40,233 nucleotides of DNA from Rhodobacteraceae bacterium UBA1943 (lineage in GTDB: Bacteria > Pseudomonadota > Alphaproteobacteria > Rhodobacterales > Rhodobacteraceae). The stretch is from positions 10,301-50,533 of the forward strand of contig DDEX01000040.1 in NCBI GenBank assembly GCA_002336845.1, given 5' to 3'. Below are positions 14,129-22,094 of the stretch, in pieces. Numbering within the stretch: the first letter of the stretch is position 1; each line of letters opens with the position of its first letter. The position numbers and the translations under genes are program-made. Below the pieces are notes generated by a model. The model was not told where the DNA came from and did no database searches. It worked only from the letters and a program-made list of their open reading frames with translations.

Positions 14129-15585
14129 CCGACGCCGAGGCCGAGATCATCGACCTTGCGGCGGAATGCCAGTTCGACCCGCTGGCATGGTCTGAAAGCG
14201 CGTGGGACTGGGGCGAGGGCGAACTGTCTGACTATGCCGGGCCGCGCGACTGGCAGTCCGACATCTTCGGCCAGATCAAGGCGCACCTTGACGATCCGGT
14301 CACGCGGTTCCAGCCATTGCAGGTCGCGGTCGCATCTGGCCATGGCATCGGAAAATCTGCCTGCATGGGCATGATCAGCAACTGGGCGATGTCCTGCTGG
14401 GATGATGCGAAGATCGTGACCACGGCGAACACCGATGGCCAGCTTCGCACCAAGACCGCGCCTGAGATCGGAAAGTGGTTCCGCATGTCGATCACGTCGC
14501 ACTGGTTCGACGTGCAGGCGACCTCGATCAAGAGCCGCGATCCGACGCGCGGCGAAAGCTGGCGGCAGGATTTCATCCCATGGTCGGAACACAACACCGA
14601 AGCCTTCGCCGGTCTGCACAACAAGGGACGGATCATCCTTGTCCTGTTCGATGAGGCGTCGAAGATCGCGGACAAGGTGTGGGAAGTTGCAGAGGGGGCA
14701 CTGACCGACGAAGGCACCGTGATCATCTGGATTGTCTTCGGCAACCCGACGCGCAACAGCGGGCGGTTCCGCGAGTGCTTCCGCCGCTTCCGCCACCGCT
14801 GGGTGCAGCGCCAGATCGACAGCCGCACCGTTCCTGGCACGAATAAAACCTTCCTTCAGCGCCTGGTCGATGACCACGGCGAAGACAGCGACATCGTAAA
14901 AATCCGCGTTCGCGGCCAGTTCCCGAGCCAATCCGCCATGCAGTTCATTTCCGCCACCGACGCAGACAGTGCCCGTGATCGCCACCTGCGGCCTGAACAG
15001 TATCGCTTCGCCCCGAAGATCATCGGCGTCGATCCGGCATGGACCGGCGATGACAGCCTTGAGATCGTCCTGCGCCAAGGGCTGTTCTCGAAATCGCTGG
15101 CCAGCCTGCCGCGCAACGACAACGATGTGCATGTGGCGAACCTGATCGCGCGGCTGGAAGACGAGCATCAGGCAGACGCGGTGTTCATCGACGCCGGTTA
15201 TGGCACCGGGATCAAGTCGGCTGGCGATGTCATGGGCCGGTCGTGGCGGCTGATCTGGTTCAGCGGAAAGCCGATTGATCCGGGGTATGTCAACAAGCGC
15301 GCCGAAATGTGGGGCACCATGAAGCGGTGGCTGAAGGACGGCGGCGCAATAGACCCTTCCGATGAAGACATTTACCAAGACCTGATCGGCCCGGAAACAG
15401 TGCCGCGACTTGACGGCAAGGTTTTGCTGGAAAGCAAGGAAGACATGAAGGAGCGCGGCCTGCCGTCGCCGAACAAGGGCGACGCGCTGGCGCTCACATT
15501 CGCTGAACCTGTTGGAAAGCGTGTGCGGCAGGTTCATGGCGGCAACCATCATCAGGTAGCGGTCGATTACAACCCGCTTGGATGA
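14125..15585 (+). CDS. terL: Terminase large subunit
   Basis: A 486-residue packaging motor. The ATPase domain has a Walker A-type SGHGIGKS at residues 71-78 and Walker B ILVLFDEAS with Asp176-Glu177. The RNase H-like nuclease domain shows IIGVDPAWTGDD with Asp303, VFIDAGYGTG with Asp356, and a final NKGDALALTFA near residue 455 that supplies the last acidic residue. It packs DNA into the prohead and cuts it. Full length; nothing is missing. Confidence 0.94.
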   Translation: MTDAEAEIIDLAAECQFDPLAWSESAWDWGEGELSDYAGPRDWQSDIFGQIKAHLDDPVTRFQPLQVAVASGHGIGKSACMGMISNWAMSCWDDAKIVTTANTDGQLRTKTAPEIGKWFRMSITSHWFDVQATSIKSRDPTRGESWRQDFIPWSEHNTEAFAGLHNKGRIILVLFDEASKIADKVWEVAEGALTDEGTVIIWIVFGNPTRNSGRFRECFRRFRHRWVQRQIDSRTVPGTNKTFLQRLVDDHGEDSDIVKIRVRGQFPSQSAMQFISATDADSARDRHLRPEQYRFAPKIIGVDPAWTGDDSLEIVLRQGLFSKSLASLPRNDNDVHVANLIARLEDEHQADAVFIDAGYGTGIKSAGDVMGRSWRLIWFSGKPIDPGYVNKRAEMWGTMKRWLKDGGAIDPSDEDIYQDLIGPETVPRLDGKVLLESKEDMKERGLPSPNKGDALALTFAEPVGKRVRQVHGGNHHQVAVDYNPLG

Positions 15586-15594
15586 GAACCCCCT

Positions 15595-15801
15595 ATGTGC
15601 GCCTTCAGTCAGCAAGATATTACCGCGCCGACCATCGCAACGGAAATGGCAGCGGCAAAATCTCCTGATGCGAACGCGGCGGCTGGCGCTGGGAACATGG
15701 CGCGGAACCGCGTCCGGTCTGCGGCAAGCACGATCCTGACATCAGGAAGCGGCGTCACCGCCCCTGCTTCGACCGCGAAGAAGACCCTGCTGGGGGCGTG
15801 A
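15595..15801 (+). CDS. Small conserved phage protein between terminase and connector
   Basis: A 68-residue, alanine/serine-rich protein. The C-terminal part, RSAASTILTSGSGVTAPASTAKKTLLGA in position about 41-68, resembles a short protein found at this place in many podoviruses, ending in KKTLLG. Role unknown; it may be a virion or assembly component. It ends one base before the connector start codon. Confidence 0.7.
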   Translation: MCAFSQQDITAPTIATEMAAAKSPDANAAAGAGNMARNRVRSAASTILTSGSGVTAPASTAKKTLLGA

Positions 15802-15802
15802 C

Positions 15803-17494
15803 ATGAACGTGAACGCACCGGCGAACGAAAAGCAGGTTGTTTATCACCGCCGCCGCCTTCAGGAACTGAAAGCGGTTCGTTCGCCGTGGGAAGCGATGTG
15901 GCGCTCGCTGGCCGACTTCATCGAACCGACCAGGCTGCGGATGCAGTCAATGCAGGAAGGCCCGATCAGCCGCGACAAAATCCTGGACAGCACGGGAACC
16001 TTCGCCCTGAAAACGCTGGCAAGCGGGATGCACTCTGGCATCACGTCGCCCGCGCGCCCGTGGTTCCGCCTGACCACGTTCGATCCTGACCTGCGCGACT
16101 ATGGGCCGGTCAAGACATGGATGGCGGCGGTCGAACAGCGGATGCGCGAAGTATTCCAGAAGTCGAACATCTATCCGTCCTTTCATACCGGCTATGGCGA
16201 TCTGGGCCAGTTCGGCCAGTCATGCGGCATTCTGGTCGAAGACGCGCGCGAAACGATCAGGATGCAGCAACTGCTGCACGGTCGGTTCTGGATCGCCCGC
16301 GACGAAATGGGTAAGGTGACGACGCTCTATCGCCAGTTCCGGTGGTCGGTCCAGAGGATCGTCAGCCGCTTCGGTTATAACAACTGTTCGCTGCCGATCC
16401 GGGATCAGTGGGATCGAGGCAACTACGACAAGACGTTCGACATCTGCCATGCAGTCGAACCGCGCCTGTCGCGCGATGCCGAGAAGATCGACAAACGCAA
16501 CAAGGCGTTCCTGTCGAACTACTGGGAAGCGGATCACGCGAACGAAGATCGCCTGCTGGAAGAAAGCGGGTTCGATGAAAACCCGATCATCGCGCCGGGC
16601 TGGGAACTGGCTGGCGATGATCACTATGCACTGTCTCCCGGCCAGATCGCGCTGGGCGATGTGAAGATGCTTCAGGTCGAACAGACACGGAAGCTGGAAG
16701 CGATTGACAAGATGGTCCGCCCGCCGATGACCGGGCCGACCTCAATGAAGAACAACCCGGCTTCGCTTCTGCCGGGGTCAGTCACCTATGTCGATGATCC
16801 GTCCGGCAAGGGCTATCGCCCGGCGATTGAGATCAACCTGCGCCTCTCCGAACTGATGGCCGACATCCGCGAGACGCAGCAGCGGGTAAATCAGGCGTTC
16901 TATGCCGACCTGTTCCTGATGATCAGCAACATGGAAGGCATCCAGCCGCGCAACCAGTTCGAGATCGCCGAGCGCAAGGAAGAAAAGCTGCTTGCCCTCG
17001 GGCCGGTGCTGGAAAACATCTACAACGGCCAGCTTGCGCCCGTGATCGACCGGACGTTCAACATCCTCGAACGCCGTGGCGAACTGCCGCCCGCGCCGCC
17101 CGAACTGCAAGGGAATGACCTTCAGATCGAATACATCTCCATCCTTGCCCAAGCGCAGAAGGCGGTGGCGACTGGCTCCATCGAACGCACCGCGTCGTTC
17201 ATCGGGAACCTCGCAGCGGTCAAGCCCGACATCCTCGACAAGTTCGACGCGGATGAGGCGGTGGACCAGTATGCCGACATGGTGGGCGCGCCGCCGTCGA
17301 TCATCGTGCCGGATGACAAGGTGAAGGCCAACCGTGACGCCCGCGCCAAGCGGCAGCAGATGGCCGAGAACGCTCAGATGGCATCGCAGGTGGCCCCGGC
17401 CATGAAGGACGGCGCACAGGCCGCGTCTGTCCTCGCCGACCTGCGTAACGCCCCGTCCGGTGCCGGGCTGCTGCAACAGATCGGGCTGGGCTGA
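15803..17494 (+). CDS. Head-tail connector (portal) protein
   Basis: A 563-residue protein of the T7-type head-to-tail connecting family. The N terminus, EKQVVYHRRRLQELKAVRSPWEAMWRSLADFIEP, and the segments LKTLASGMHSGITSPARPWFRL and QRVNQAFYADLFLMISNMEG, are characteristic. The protein forms the twelve-subunit ring at the packaging vertex through which DNA enters and leaves. The C-terminal 60 residues are Ala/Gln-rich. The length fits the family. Confidence 0.93.
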   Translation: MNVNAPANEKQVVYHRRRLQELKAVRSPWEAMWRSLADFIEPTRLRMQSMQEGPISRDKILDSTGTFALKTLASGMHSGITSPARPWFRLTTFDPDLRDYGPVKTWMAAVEQRMREVFQKSNIYPSFHTGYGDLGQFGQSCGILVEDARETIRMQQLLHGRFWIARDEMGKVTTLYRQFRWSVQRIVSRFGYNNCSLPIRDQWDRGNYDKTFDICHAVEPRLSRDAEKIDKRNKAFLSNYWEADHANEDRLLEESGFDENPIIAPGWELAGDDHYALSPGQIALGDVKMLQVEQTRKLEAIDKMVRPPMTGPTSMKNNPASLLPGSVTYVDDPSGKGYRPAIEINLRLSELMADIRETQQRVNQAFYADLFLMISNMEGIQPRNQFEIAERKEEKLLALGPVLENIYNGQLAPVIDRTFNILERRGELPPAPPELQGNDLQIEYISILAQAQKAVATGSIERTASFIGNLAAVKPDILDKFDADEAVDQYADMVGAPPSIIVPDDKVKANRDARAKRQQMAENAQMASQVAPAMKDGAQAASVLADLRNAPSGAGLLQQIGLG

Positions 17495-17793
17495 TGGGTG
17501 AGCGCGACGATCTTCATTCGGCTGTCAGCGCCGTCCTTGCGACGCCCGCTGGAAAGCGCGTCCTGTTCTGGGTGCTGGAACAGGCGGCGATCTACCGCGA
17601 CGCCTTCAGCGGGCAGGACGCGGTGACGAACTACACGCTGGGCCAGCAATCAGTCGGGCGCAAGGTAATCGGCCTGATGGATGACATCGACCCGCGCACC
17701 TACCCGAAGCTGCTTCTGGACATCGCAGACATGAAGGCAATCGACCGCGCTGTCGCGGCGCAAGATCAGAAAGAGGACGACGAAGATGCGTAA
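17494..17793 (+). CDS. Bbp19-like phage protein
   Basis: A 99-residue protein with the pattern GKRVLFWVLEQAAIYRDAF, then NYTLGQQSVGRKVIGLMDDI and an acidic tail. This fits the small family named after Bbp19 of Bordetella phage BPP-1, located between connector and scaffold. Function unknown. The start overlaps the connector stop by one base. Confidence 0.75.
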   Translation: MGERDDLHSAVSAVLATPAGKRVLFWVLEQAAIYRDAFSGQDAVTNYTLGQQSVGRKVIGLMDDIDPRTYPKLLLDIADMKAIDRAVAAQDQKEDDEDA

Positions 17794-18571
17794 GTGGACG
17801 CTGTGGAACATGATCCTTCGCAACACGCCGGACGCGGGCGGCGGCGCTGGGGCTGGCGGCGATGCGCCGCCCGCTGATGCCAAGCCCGATGCCGGTTCGA
17901 TCCTGTTCCCCGCCGACGCCAAGCCGGAAGGGCAGGGCGACCAGAAGCCCGCTGATCCTCCTGCCGGGGCTTCTGACTGGAAGGAATACCAGGATGACCC
18001 GGCCAAGACGGCTGAGGAAAATGCGGCGGCGAAGGCTGAACACGACAAGACCAAGCCCGCCGAAAAGAAGGCTGACGATCCTGCCGACAAGGTGCCGGAA
18101 GACGGCAAGTATGACCTGAAGATGCCCGATGGCGTCGAATTGGATACCGAACTGGCCGAAGCACTAGGCCCGGAATTCAAAGACCTCGGCCTGACGAACG
18201 CCCAGGCGCAGAAGCTGGTGGACAAATACATCGGCATTCAGCAGGCGCGCGCCGCCGTGCAGGGCGAGACGTTCGCCAAGACCGTCGCAGGCTGGGCTGA
18301 CACCGCGAAGAAAGACCCCGAGATCGGCGGCGACAAGTGGGATGTGTCCGTTCAGTCCGCCCAGCGCGCCGTCAACCGCCTCGGGACGCCCGCGCTGAAG
18401 GATTATCTGAACGCGAGTGGTGGCGGAAACCATCCTGAACTTATTCGTTTCATGGCAAAGGCCGGGAACCTGATCGCTGAAGACAGTCCGGCAGGCGGTG
18501 GCGCAGAGGGAAAAGGGAAACCCGCTGAAGCTGCATACACGTTGTTCCCGACTGACGCACCGAAAGGTTAA
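17786..18571 (+). CDS. Capsid scaffolding / assembly protein
   Basis: A 261-residue, charged, low-complexity protein: Ala/Gly/Pro/Asp-rich up to about residue 105, then a helical part with AEALGPEFKDLGLTNAQAQKLVDKY typical of podovirus scaffolds. Its place directly before the capsid gene supports the call. It overlaps the Bbp19-like gene by eight bases. Such proteins guide prohead assembly and leave before packaging. Confidence 0.8.
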   Translation: MRKWTLWNMILRNTPDAGGGAGAGGDAPPADAKPDAGSILFPADAKPEGQGDQKPADPPAGASDWKEYQDDPAKTAEENAAAKAEHDKTKPAEKKADDPADKVPEDGKYDLKMPDGVELDTELAEALGPEFKDLGLTNAQAQKLVDKYIGIQQARAAVQGETFAKTVAGWADTAKKDPEIGGDKWDVSVQSAQRAVNRLGTPALKDYLNASGGGNHPELIRFMAKAGNLIAEDSPAGGGAEGKGKPAEAAYTLFPTDAPKG

Positions 18572-18576
18572 ACGCA

Positions 18577-19611
18577 ATGGCAATCATCGGTCAGACCTAC
18601 CCGCAACTGATTGACGCCCATAAGGCGTCTGGCCCCGGACAGGTCATCGAACTTCTGGCGCAGGACAACCCCATTCTGGATGATGCGATTGCGCGCCAGT
18701 GCAACATGGGCGCTGTCGAACGCACGATGATCCGCACCGGCCTGCCGACGACGACCTGGGGTCGCCTTTACAAGGGCGTTCCGCAGTCCAAATCGACCAT
18801 GCAACAGGTGGACGACACGACCGGCTTCCTTGAAGCGCGGTCGGCAATCGACACCCGCCTTCTGAAACTGGCGAAAGACCCTGCGAAACAGCGTCTGGTA
18901 GACAGCGCGCAGTATTTCGAAGCCATGAACCAGGAAATGGCGGCGGGCATCTTCTACCACGACATCGCCACCACGCCCGAGAAGTTCAAGGGCTTGGCGT
19001 CGCGCTATGACGCCTATTACACCGGGGCCAAATCCGGCGCTCCGAAGAAGGCCGATGCTCAGGTGGTGGACGGCGGCGGTCGCGGCTCCGACAACACGTC
19101 GATCTGGTTCGTGACCTGGGGCGATCACGCGACTTCGCTGATCTACCCGGAAGGCACCACGGCTGGCGTTACCATGCAGGACAAGGGCGAAGAACCCGTT
19201 CTGAATGATCTGGGAAACACCTTCTATGCCAAGGTCGCCACCTATGAATGGCATATTGGCCTGACCGTGAAGGACTGGCGCTACAACGTCCGCATCGGCA
19301 ACATCGACGTGTCTGATATGCTTGCCGGGAACATCGACGTGTGGGCGCTGCTGCGCGATGGCTACTATCGCCTGAAGTCGCGTCGCCGCAATGGTGTGGC
19401 CTCGCGGATTGCGATCTACATGAACACCGATGTCCTGTCGGTTCTCGACGCTCAGTCCACCGACCGGGCGCTGACCACGGCGCGCAACAACACCGTGTCG
19501 CTGGGGCAGGCGCAGGTCGAAGGCAAGGAAGTCCGCACCTATCGCGGCATTCCGATCCGCGAAACCGACGCGCTGCTGAACACCGAAGCCGCGCTGCCCG
19601 CGACCACCTGA
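18577..19611 (+). CDS. Major capsid protein (BPP-1/GP7-like)
   Basis: A 344-residue protein expected to have the HK97 fold. It opens with AIIGQTYPQLIDAHKASGPG and carries ARQCNMGAVERTMIRTGLPTTTWGRLYKG, patterns shared with the capsid proteins of BPP-1-like podoviruses. AAAGG lies nine bases upstream of the ATG. A G+C hairpin follows the stop codon. Confidence 0.88.
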   Translation: MAIIGQTYPQLIDAHKASGPGQVIELLAQDNPILDDAIARQCNMGAVERTMIRTGLPTTTWGRLYKGVPQSKSTMQQVDDTTGFLEARSAIDTRLLKLAKDPAKQRLVDSAQYFEAMNQEMAAGIFYHDIATTPEKFKGLASRYDAYYTGAKSGAPKKADAQVVDGGGRGSDNTSIWFVTWGDHATSLIYPEGTTAGVTMQDKGEEPVLNDLGNTFYAKVATYEWHIGLTVKDWRYNVRIGNIDVSDMLAGNIDVWALLRDGYYRLKSRRRNGVASRIAIYMNTDVLSVLDAQSTDRALTTARNNTVSLGQAQVEGKEVRTYRGIPIRETDALLNTEAALPATT

Positions 19612-19618
19612 TCCTGAT

Positions 19619-19637
19619 GGGGCGGCTTAGGTCGCCC
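19619..19637 (+). promoter_or_regulatory. Hairpin after the capsid gene, copy A
   Basis: GGGGCGGCTTAGGTCGCCC forms a 6-bp stem (one G-T pair). A nearly identical sequence, GGGGCGGCTTCGGTCGCC, lies at 20439-20456. Neither has a T-run. They may be weak terminators or processing points that set relative capsid gene output. Confidence 0.4.
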
Positions 19638-19690
19638 ATCTCGCCACAGATTGAGGCCGCGCCTCGCAACTTCACCCGAAAGGTCGTGTC

Positions 19691-20110
19691 ATGATCCTCG
19701 ACAACCAAACCCTTCTCTCGAACGCGCAGGCGATCACCGCCGACGCCGGGTCCACCAACCAGATCGACCTGTCGCCGCGCGGCGCTGGCATCGTGCGCGA
19801 CATCGGGCCGGGCAAAGGCATTCCGATCACGATCCAGGTCGTTGAAACCTTCAACAACCTGACCAGCATCGTCGTGTCGATCCAGACCGATGAAGACAGC
19901 GCGTTCGGTTCTCCAGCCACCGTGGTTTCGACGGCGGCGATCCCGCTGGCCCAGCTTGTTGCCGGGTATACCTTCAATCTGGACTACATCCCGCGCCTGA
20001 CGAACGAACGCTACATTCGCATGTTCTACGACATCACCGGGACCGCGCCGACCACCGGCAAGATCACGGCTGGCGTGAACCTCTCGGGGCCGCAGACGAA
20101 CAATGGCTAA
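19691..20110 (+). CDS. Bbp16-like capsid cement protein
   Basis: A 139-residue protein that fits the Bbp16 family over its whole length: ILDNQTLLSNAQAITADAGS, IVVSIQTDEDSAFGSPATV, IPLAQLVAGYTFNL, NERYIRMFYDITGTAPTTGK. In BPP-1 this protein forms a jelly-roll cement that stabilises the capsid at the two-fold and neighbouring sites. It overlaps the next gene by eight bases. Confidence 0.85.
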   Translation: MILDNQTLLSNAQAITADAGSTNQIDLSPRGAGIVRDIGPGKGIPITIQVVETFNNLTSIVVSIQTDEDSAFGSPATVVSTAAIPLAQLVAGYTFNLDYIPRLTNERYIRMFYDITGTAPTTGKITAGVNLSGPQTNNG

Positions 20111-20432
20111 GGTAATCGCCACCCAGCGCGGCTATTTCGGCGGCGTCCTGCGCGAACCTGACGACACGTTCGTTGTGCCGGACGGTGCCGAAGCGTCGTG
20201 GTTCAGGCCGGTCAGGGCAGGGGCCGTCGAAGCCGCAGCGCCTGCTGAACCTGACGCGACAGTCGGCCCCGATGCTCCTGCCCAGCGTGGTCGCAAGAAG
20301 CCGAAAACGGTCATGGCCCCGACCGCCGCGCCCTTCGCCGATCCGCCCGCGCCGGTTCGTGTTGAAAACGAGATCAACGCTGCGACGGGCGGAACCCAGC
20401 CAGACTGGATCGCCCAAGGCGCTGACATCTGA
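20103..20432 (+). CDS. Hypothetical virion-operon protein
   Basis: A 109-residue protein with a folded-looking start (VIATQRGYFGGVLREPDDTFVVPDGA) that resembles a short beta domain seen in phage proteins next to capsid cement genes. It is followed by a Pro/Ala-rich linker with a basic patch QRGRKKPK. Function unknown. Confidence 0.65.
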   Translation: MAKVIATQRGYFGGVLREPDDTFVVPDGAEASWFRPVRAGAVEAAAPAEPDATVGPDAPAQRGRKKPKTVMAPTAAPFADPPAPVRVENEINAATGGTQPDWIAQGADI

Positions 20433-20438
20433 ACCATC

Positions 20439-20456
20439 GGGGCGGCTTCGGTCGCC
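20439..20456 (+). promoter_or_regulatory. Hairpin copy B, with TTCG loop
   Basis: GGCGGC-TTCG-GTCGCC (stem with one G-T pair), the second copy of the element at 19619. It sits between the Ala/Pro-rich protein and the staple-like gene. Confidence 0.4.
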
Positions 20457-20483
20457 ATGACCCCCGCAAGACTGGTGGATGCG

Positions 20484-20777
20484 ATGAAGCTGACAAGCCT
20501 TGGCGAGAAGTATAGCGACCTGTCCGAAGGGCCAGCCGATGGCAAGGATGTCGAATACTTTCCGTCGCTCTACTTGAACGAAAAGCAGATCGAGGCTCTT
20601 GGCATCGACAACGCCCGCGTCGGCACTGACATGACGTTGATCGCAACGGTTCGCCTGTCCAGCCTGAGCGAAAGCAAGGGCGGATCGCGGTCCATGTCGT
20701 TCGAGATCACAGAGGCGGCAATCGGCCCGAAGGAAGCTGCCACCGATGCTGCGTCCGTGCTGTTCCCGAATGGCTGA
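20484..20777 (+). CDS. Capsid staple-like / decoration protein
   Basis: A 97-residue protein starting MKLTSLGEKYSD; the ATG at 20484 is preferred to the one at 20457, which has no ribosome site. The pattern FPSLYLNEKQIEALGIDNARVGTDMTL, then RSMSFEITEAAIG, fits small capsid staple or decoration proteins that bind between capsomers (short beta proteins with a hydrophobic loop, leucine/glycine knuckle and final IT strand). The family match is by pattern only. Confidence 0.65.
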   Translation: MKLTSLGEKYSDLSEGPADGKDVEYFPSLYLNEKQIEALGIDNARVGTDMTLIATVRLSSLSESKGGSRSMSFEITEAAIGPKEAATDAASVLFPNG

Positions 20778-20808
20778 CGCCGCTTCCAACATCCAGTGAG
20801 GTAGCCAT

Positions 20809-21111
20809 ATGGCCTTCGCCTACATCACCGAATACCTGCGTCAGCCGAAAGACGGCGTAAGCAATGTGCTTCCTGCCGGGCAAGAACCCGGCCTTGCCGT
20901 GCAGCGCGTCGCTATCGGCGCTGGCTCTATCCAGTCGAACGCCTTCAATGCGAAGACGACATTCATCGCGATCAACGTCGATGCGACCTGCTCCTATGAT
21001 GTCGGGGCGAACCCGACCGCAGACGCGACGAAGATGCGTATCCCTGCGAACGGAACGATCTACATGGGCGTCAAGCCTGGCGACAAGATCGCCGTCATCA
21101 CCAACACTTGA
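20809..21111 (+). CDS. Phage virion-associated beta protein, unknown
   Basis: A 100-residue protein, mostly beta by appearance. The C-terminal half, TCSYDVGANPTADATKMRIPANGTIYMGVKPGDKIAVI in pieces, resembles small proteins in phage structural operons that end in GVKPGDKIAVI. It may decorate the head or bind a fibre. The ATG at 20809 has GAGG upstream. Confidence 0.65.
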   Translation: MAFAYITEYLRQPKDGVSNVLPAGQEPGLAVQRVAIGAGSIQSNAFNAKTTFIAINVDATCSYDVGANPTADATKMRIPANGTIYMGVKPGDKIAVITNT

Positions 21112-21119
21112 GGCCAGAC

Positions 21120-21623
21120 ATGATCCTGCCGCCCATCCCCACGATCAATTCGGCTCTCGACATGCTTGAACTGGTTCGGCTCCTGTCAACATCTGATGGC
21201 CTTGAGACTGCCCTTGTCTCCGTCAGGGATGAGCGCGCTGCGCTTGACGCTCTGGCGGCAGATGTCCAGACGCGCGAGAACGCGATGGCTGGCCGTATTG
21301 CCGCCGCTGAAGCGACTGAGGGCCGCGCACAGACCGCGCAAGATGTCGCTGAAAAGGTGAAGGTCAAGGCCGAAGCGGCGACCGCTGAAGCCAATGCCGC
21401 TCGCGAGGCGCTGAATGCAGCCCTATCCGCCGCGAAGGACCGCGACAGGGCTGCTGCTGATCGGGATAAGGCGCTGTCCAAGCGTGAAGCTGATGTGACA
21501 TCCGCCGAAGCTGCGCTGGCCGACCGATCCGCCGCTCTTGACGCGCGCGCCGCCGAACTGGATGTGCGTGAAACTGCCCTAACGGAACGCGAAGCGAAGC
21601 TGCGCGCCGTTCTGGGGGTTTGA
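21120..21623 (+). CDS. Coiled-coil phage protein
   Basis: A 167-residue protein from the ATG at 21120 (GAGG seven bases upstream; the TTG at 21108 is unlikely). After about 30 residues nearly all of it is an Ala/Glu/Arg/Asp-rich coiled coil, including repeated blocks such as DVRETALTEREAKL near the end. Such a rod in the head module could be a head-fibre shaft or assembly factor. No family is recognised. Confidence 0.65.
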   Translation: MILPPIPTINSALDMLELVRLLSTSDGLETALVSVRDERAALDALAADVQTRENAMAGRIAAAEATEGRAQTAQDVAEKVKVKAEAATAEANAAREALNAALSAAKDRDRAAADRDKALSKREADVTSAEAALADRSAALDARAAELDVRETALTEREAKLRAVLGV

Positions 21624-21624
21624 C

Positions 21625-22077
21625 ATGGCGGCTGGCGCTTGGAAGGTATACGGGTCGGCGGCTGAGAAGATCGCAAAGGGAACGCTGGACCTTGACAGCC
21701 ATGCGTTTCGAATTGTGCTGCTGACCGCAGCGCATACGCCGAACCAAGGCACACACGCGACTTGGGCCGATGCCTCTGCTGGCGAAGTGGCGAACGGGAA
21801 CGGATATGCCACGCACGGCAAGCTGATCACGCAAACCGTCACGCGGTCTTCGCTGGTGGTCACGTTCGACTGCGACGATCAGTCGTGGGCCGCATCCACC
21901 TTCACGGCGAAGTGGGCGCTGATAGTGCGCGATGCTGACGCCAATGGCGCGCTGGCATCGACCGACGATCTGCTTGCCTATTGCGAACTGGAAGCCGGTG
22001 GAACCGTGTCGCCAAGCGCCGCCGCCCTGACGATCACGATGAACGCGGCTGGCGTGTTCGCGCTGACAGCATCGTAA
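21625..22077 (+). CDS. Hypothetical phage structural protein
   Basis: A 150-residue protein that starts AAGAWKVYGSAAEKIAKGTLDLDSHAFRIVLL and contains NGNGYATHGKLI and WALIVRDADANG. The sequence type (KIGxGTxDLDSHxFRVxL) is common in phage virion proteins near head-fibre genes; its role is not established. It ends in a double stop TAATAA followed by a run of eight G. Confidence 0.7.
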   Translation: MAAGAWKVYGSAAEKIAKGTLDLDSHAFRIVLLTAAHTPNQGTHATWADASAGEVANGNGYATHGKLITQTVTRSSLVVTFDCDDQSWAASTFTAKWALIVRDADANGALASTDDLLAYCELEAGGTVSPSAAALTITMNAAGVFALTAS

Positions 22078-22094
22078 TAAGGGGGGGGCGACCG

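Noticed and set aside
13855..15615. A 586-codon minus-strand frame under the terminase genes
   Set aside because: The plus strand has clear TerS and TerL motifs in full; the opposite frame has no family-like segments.
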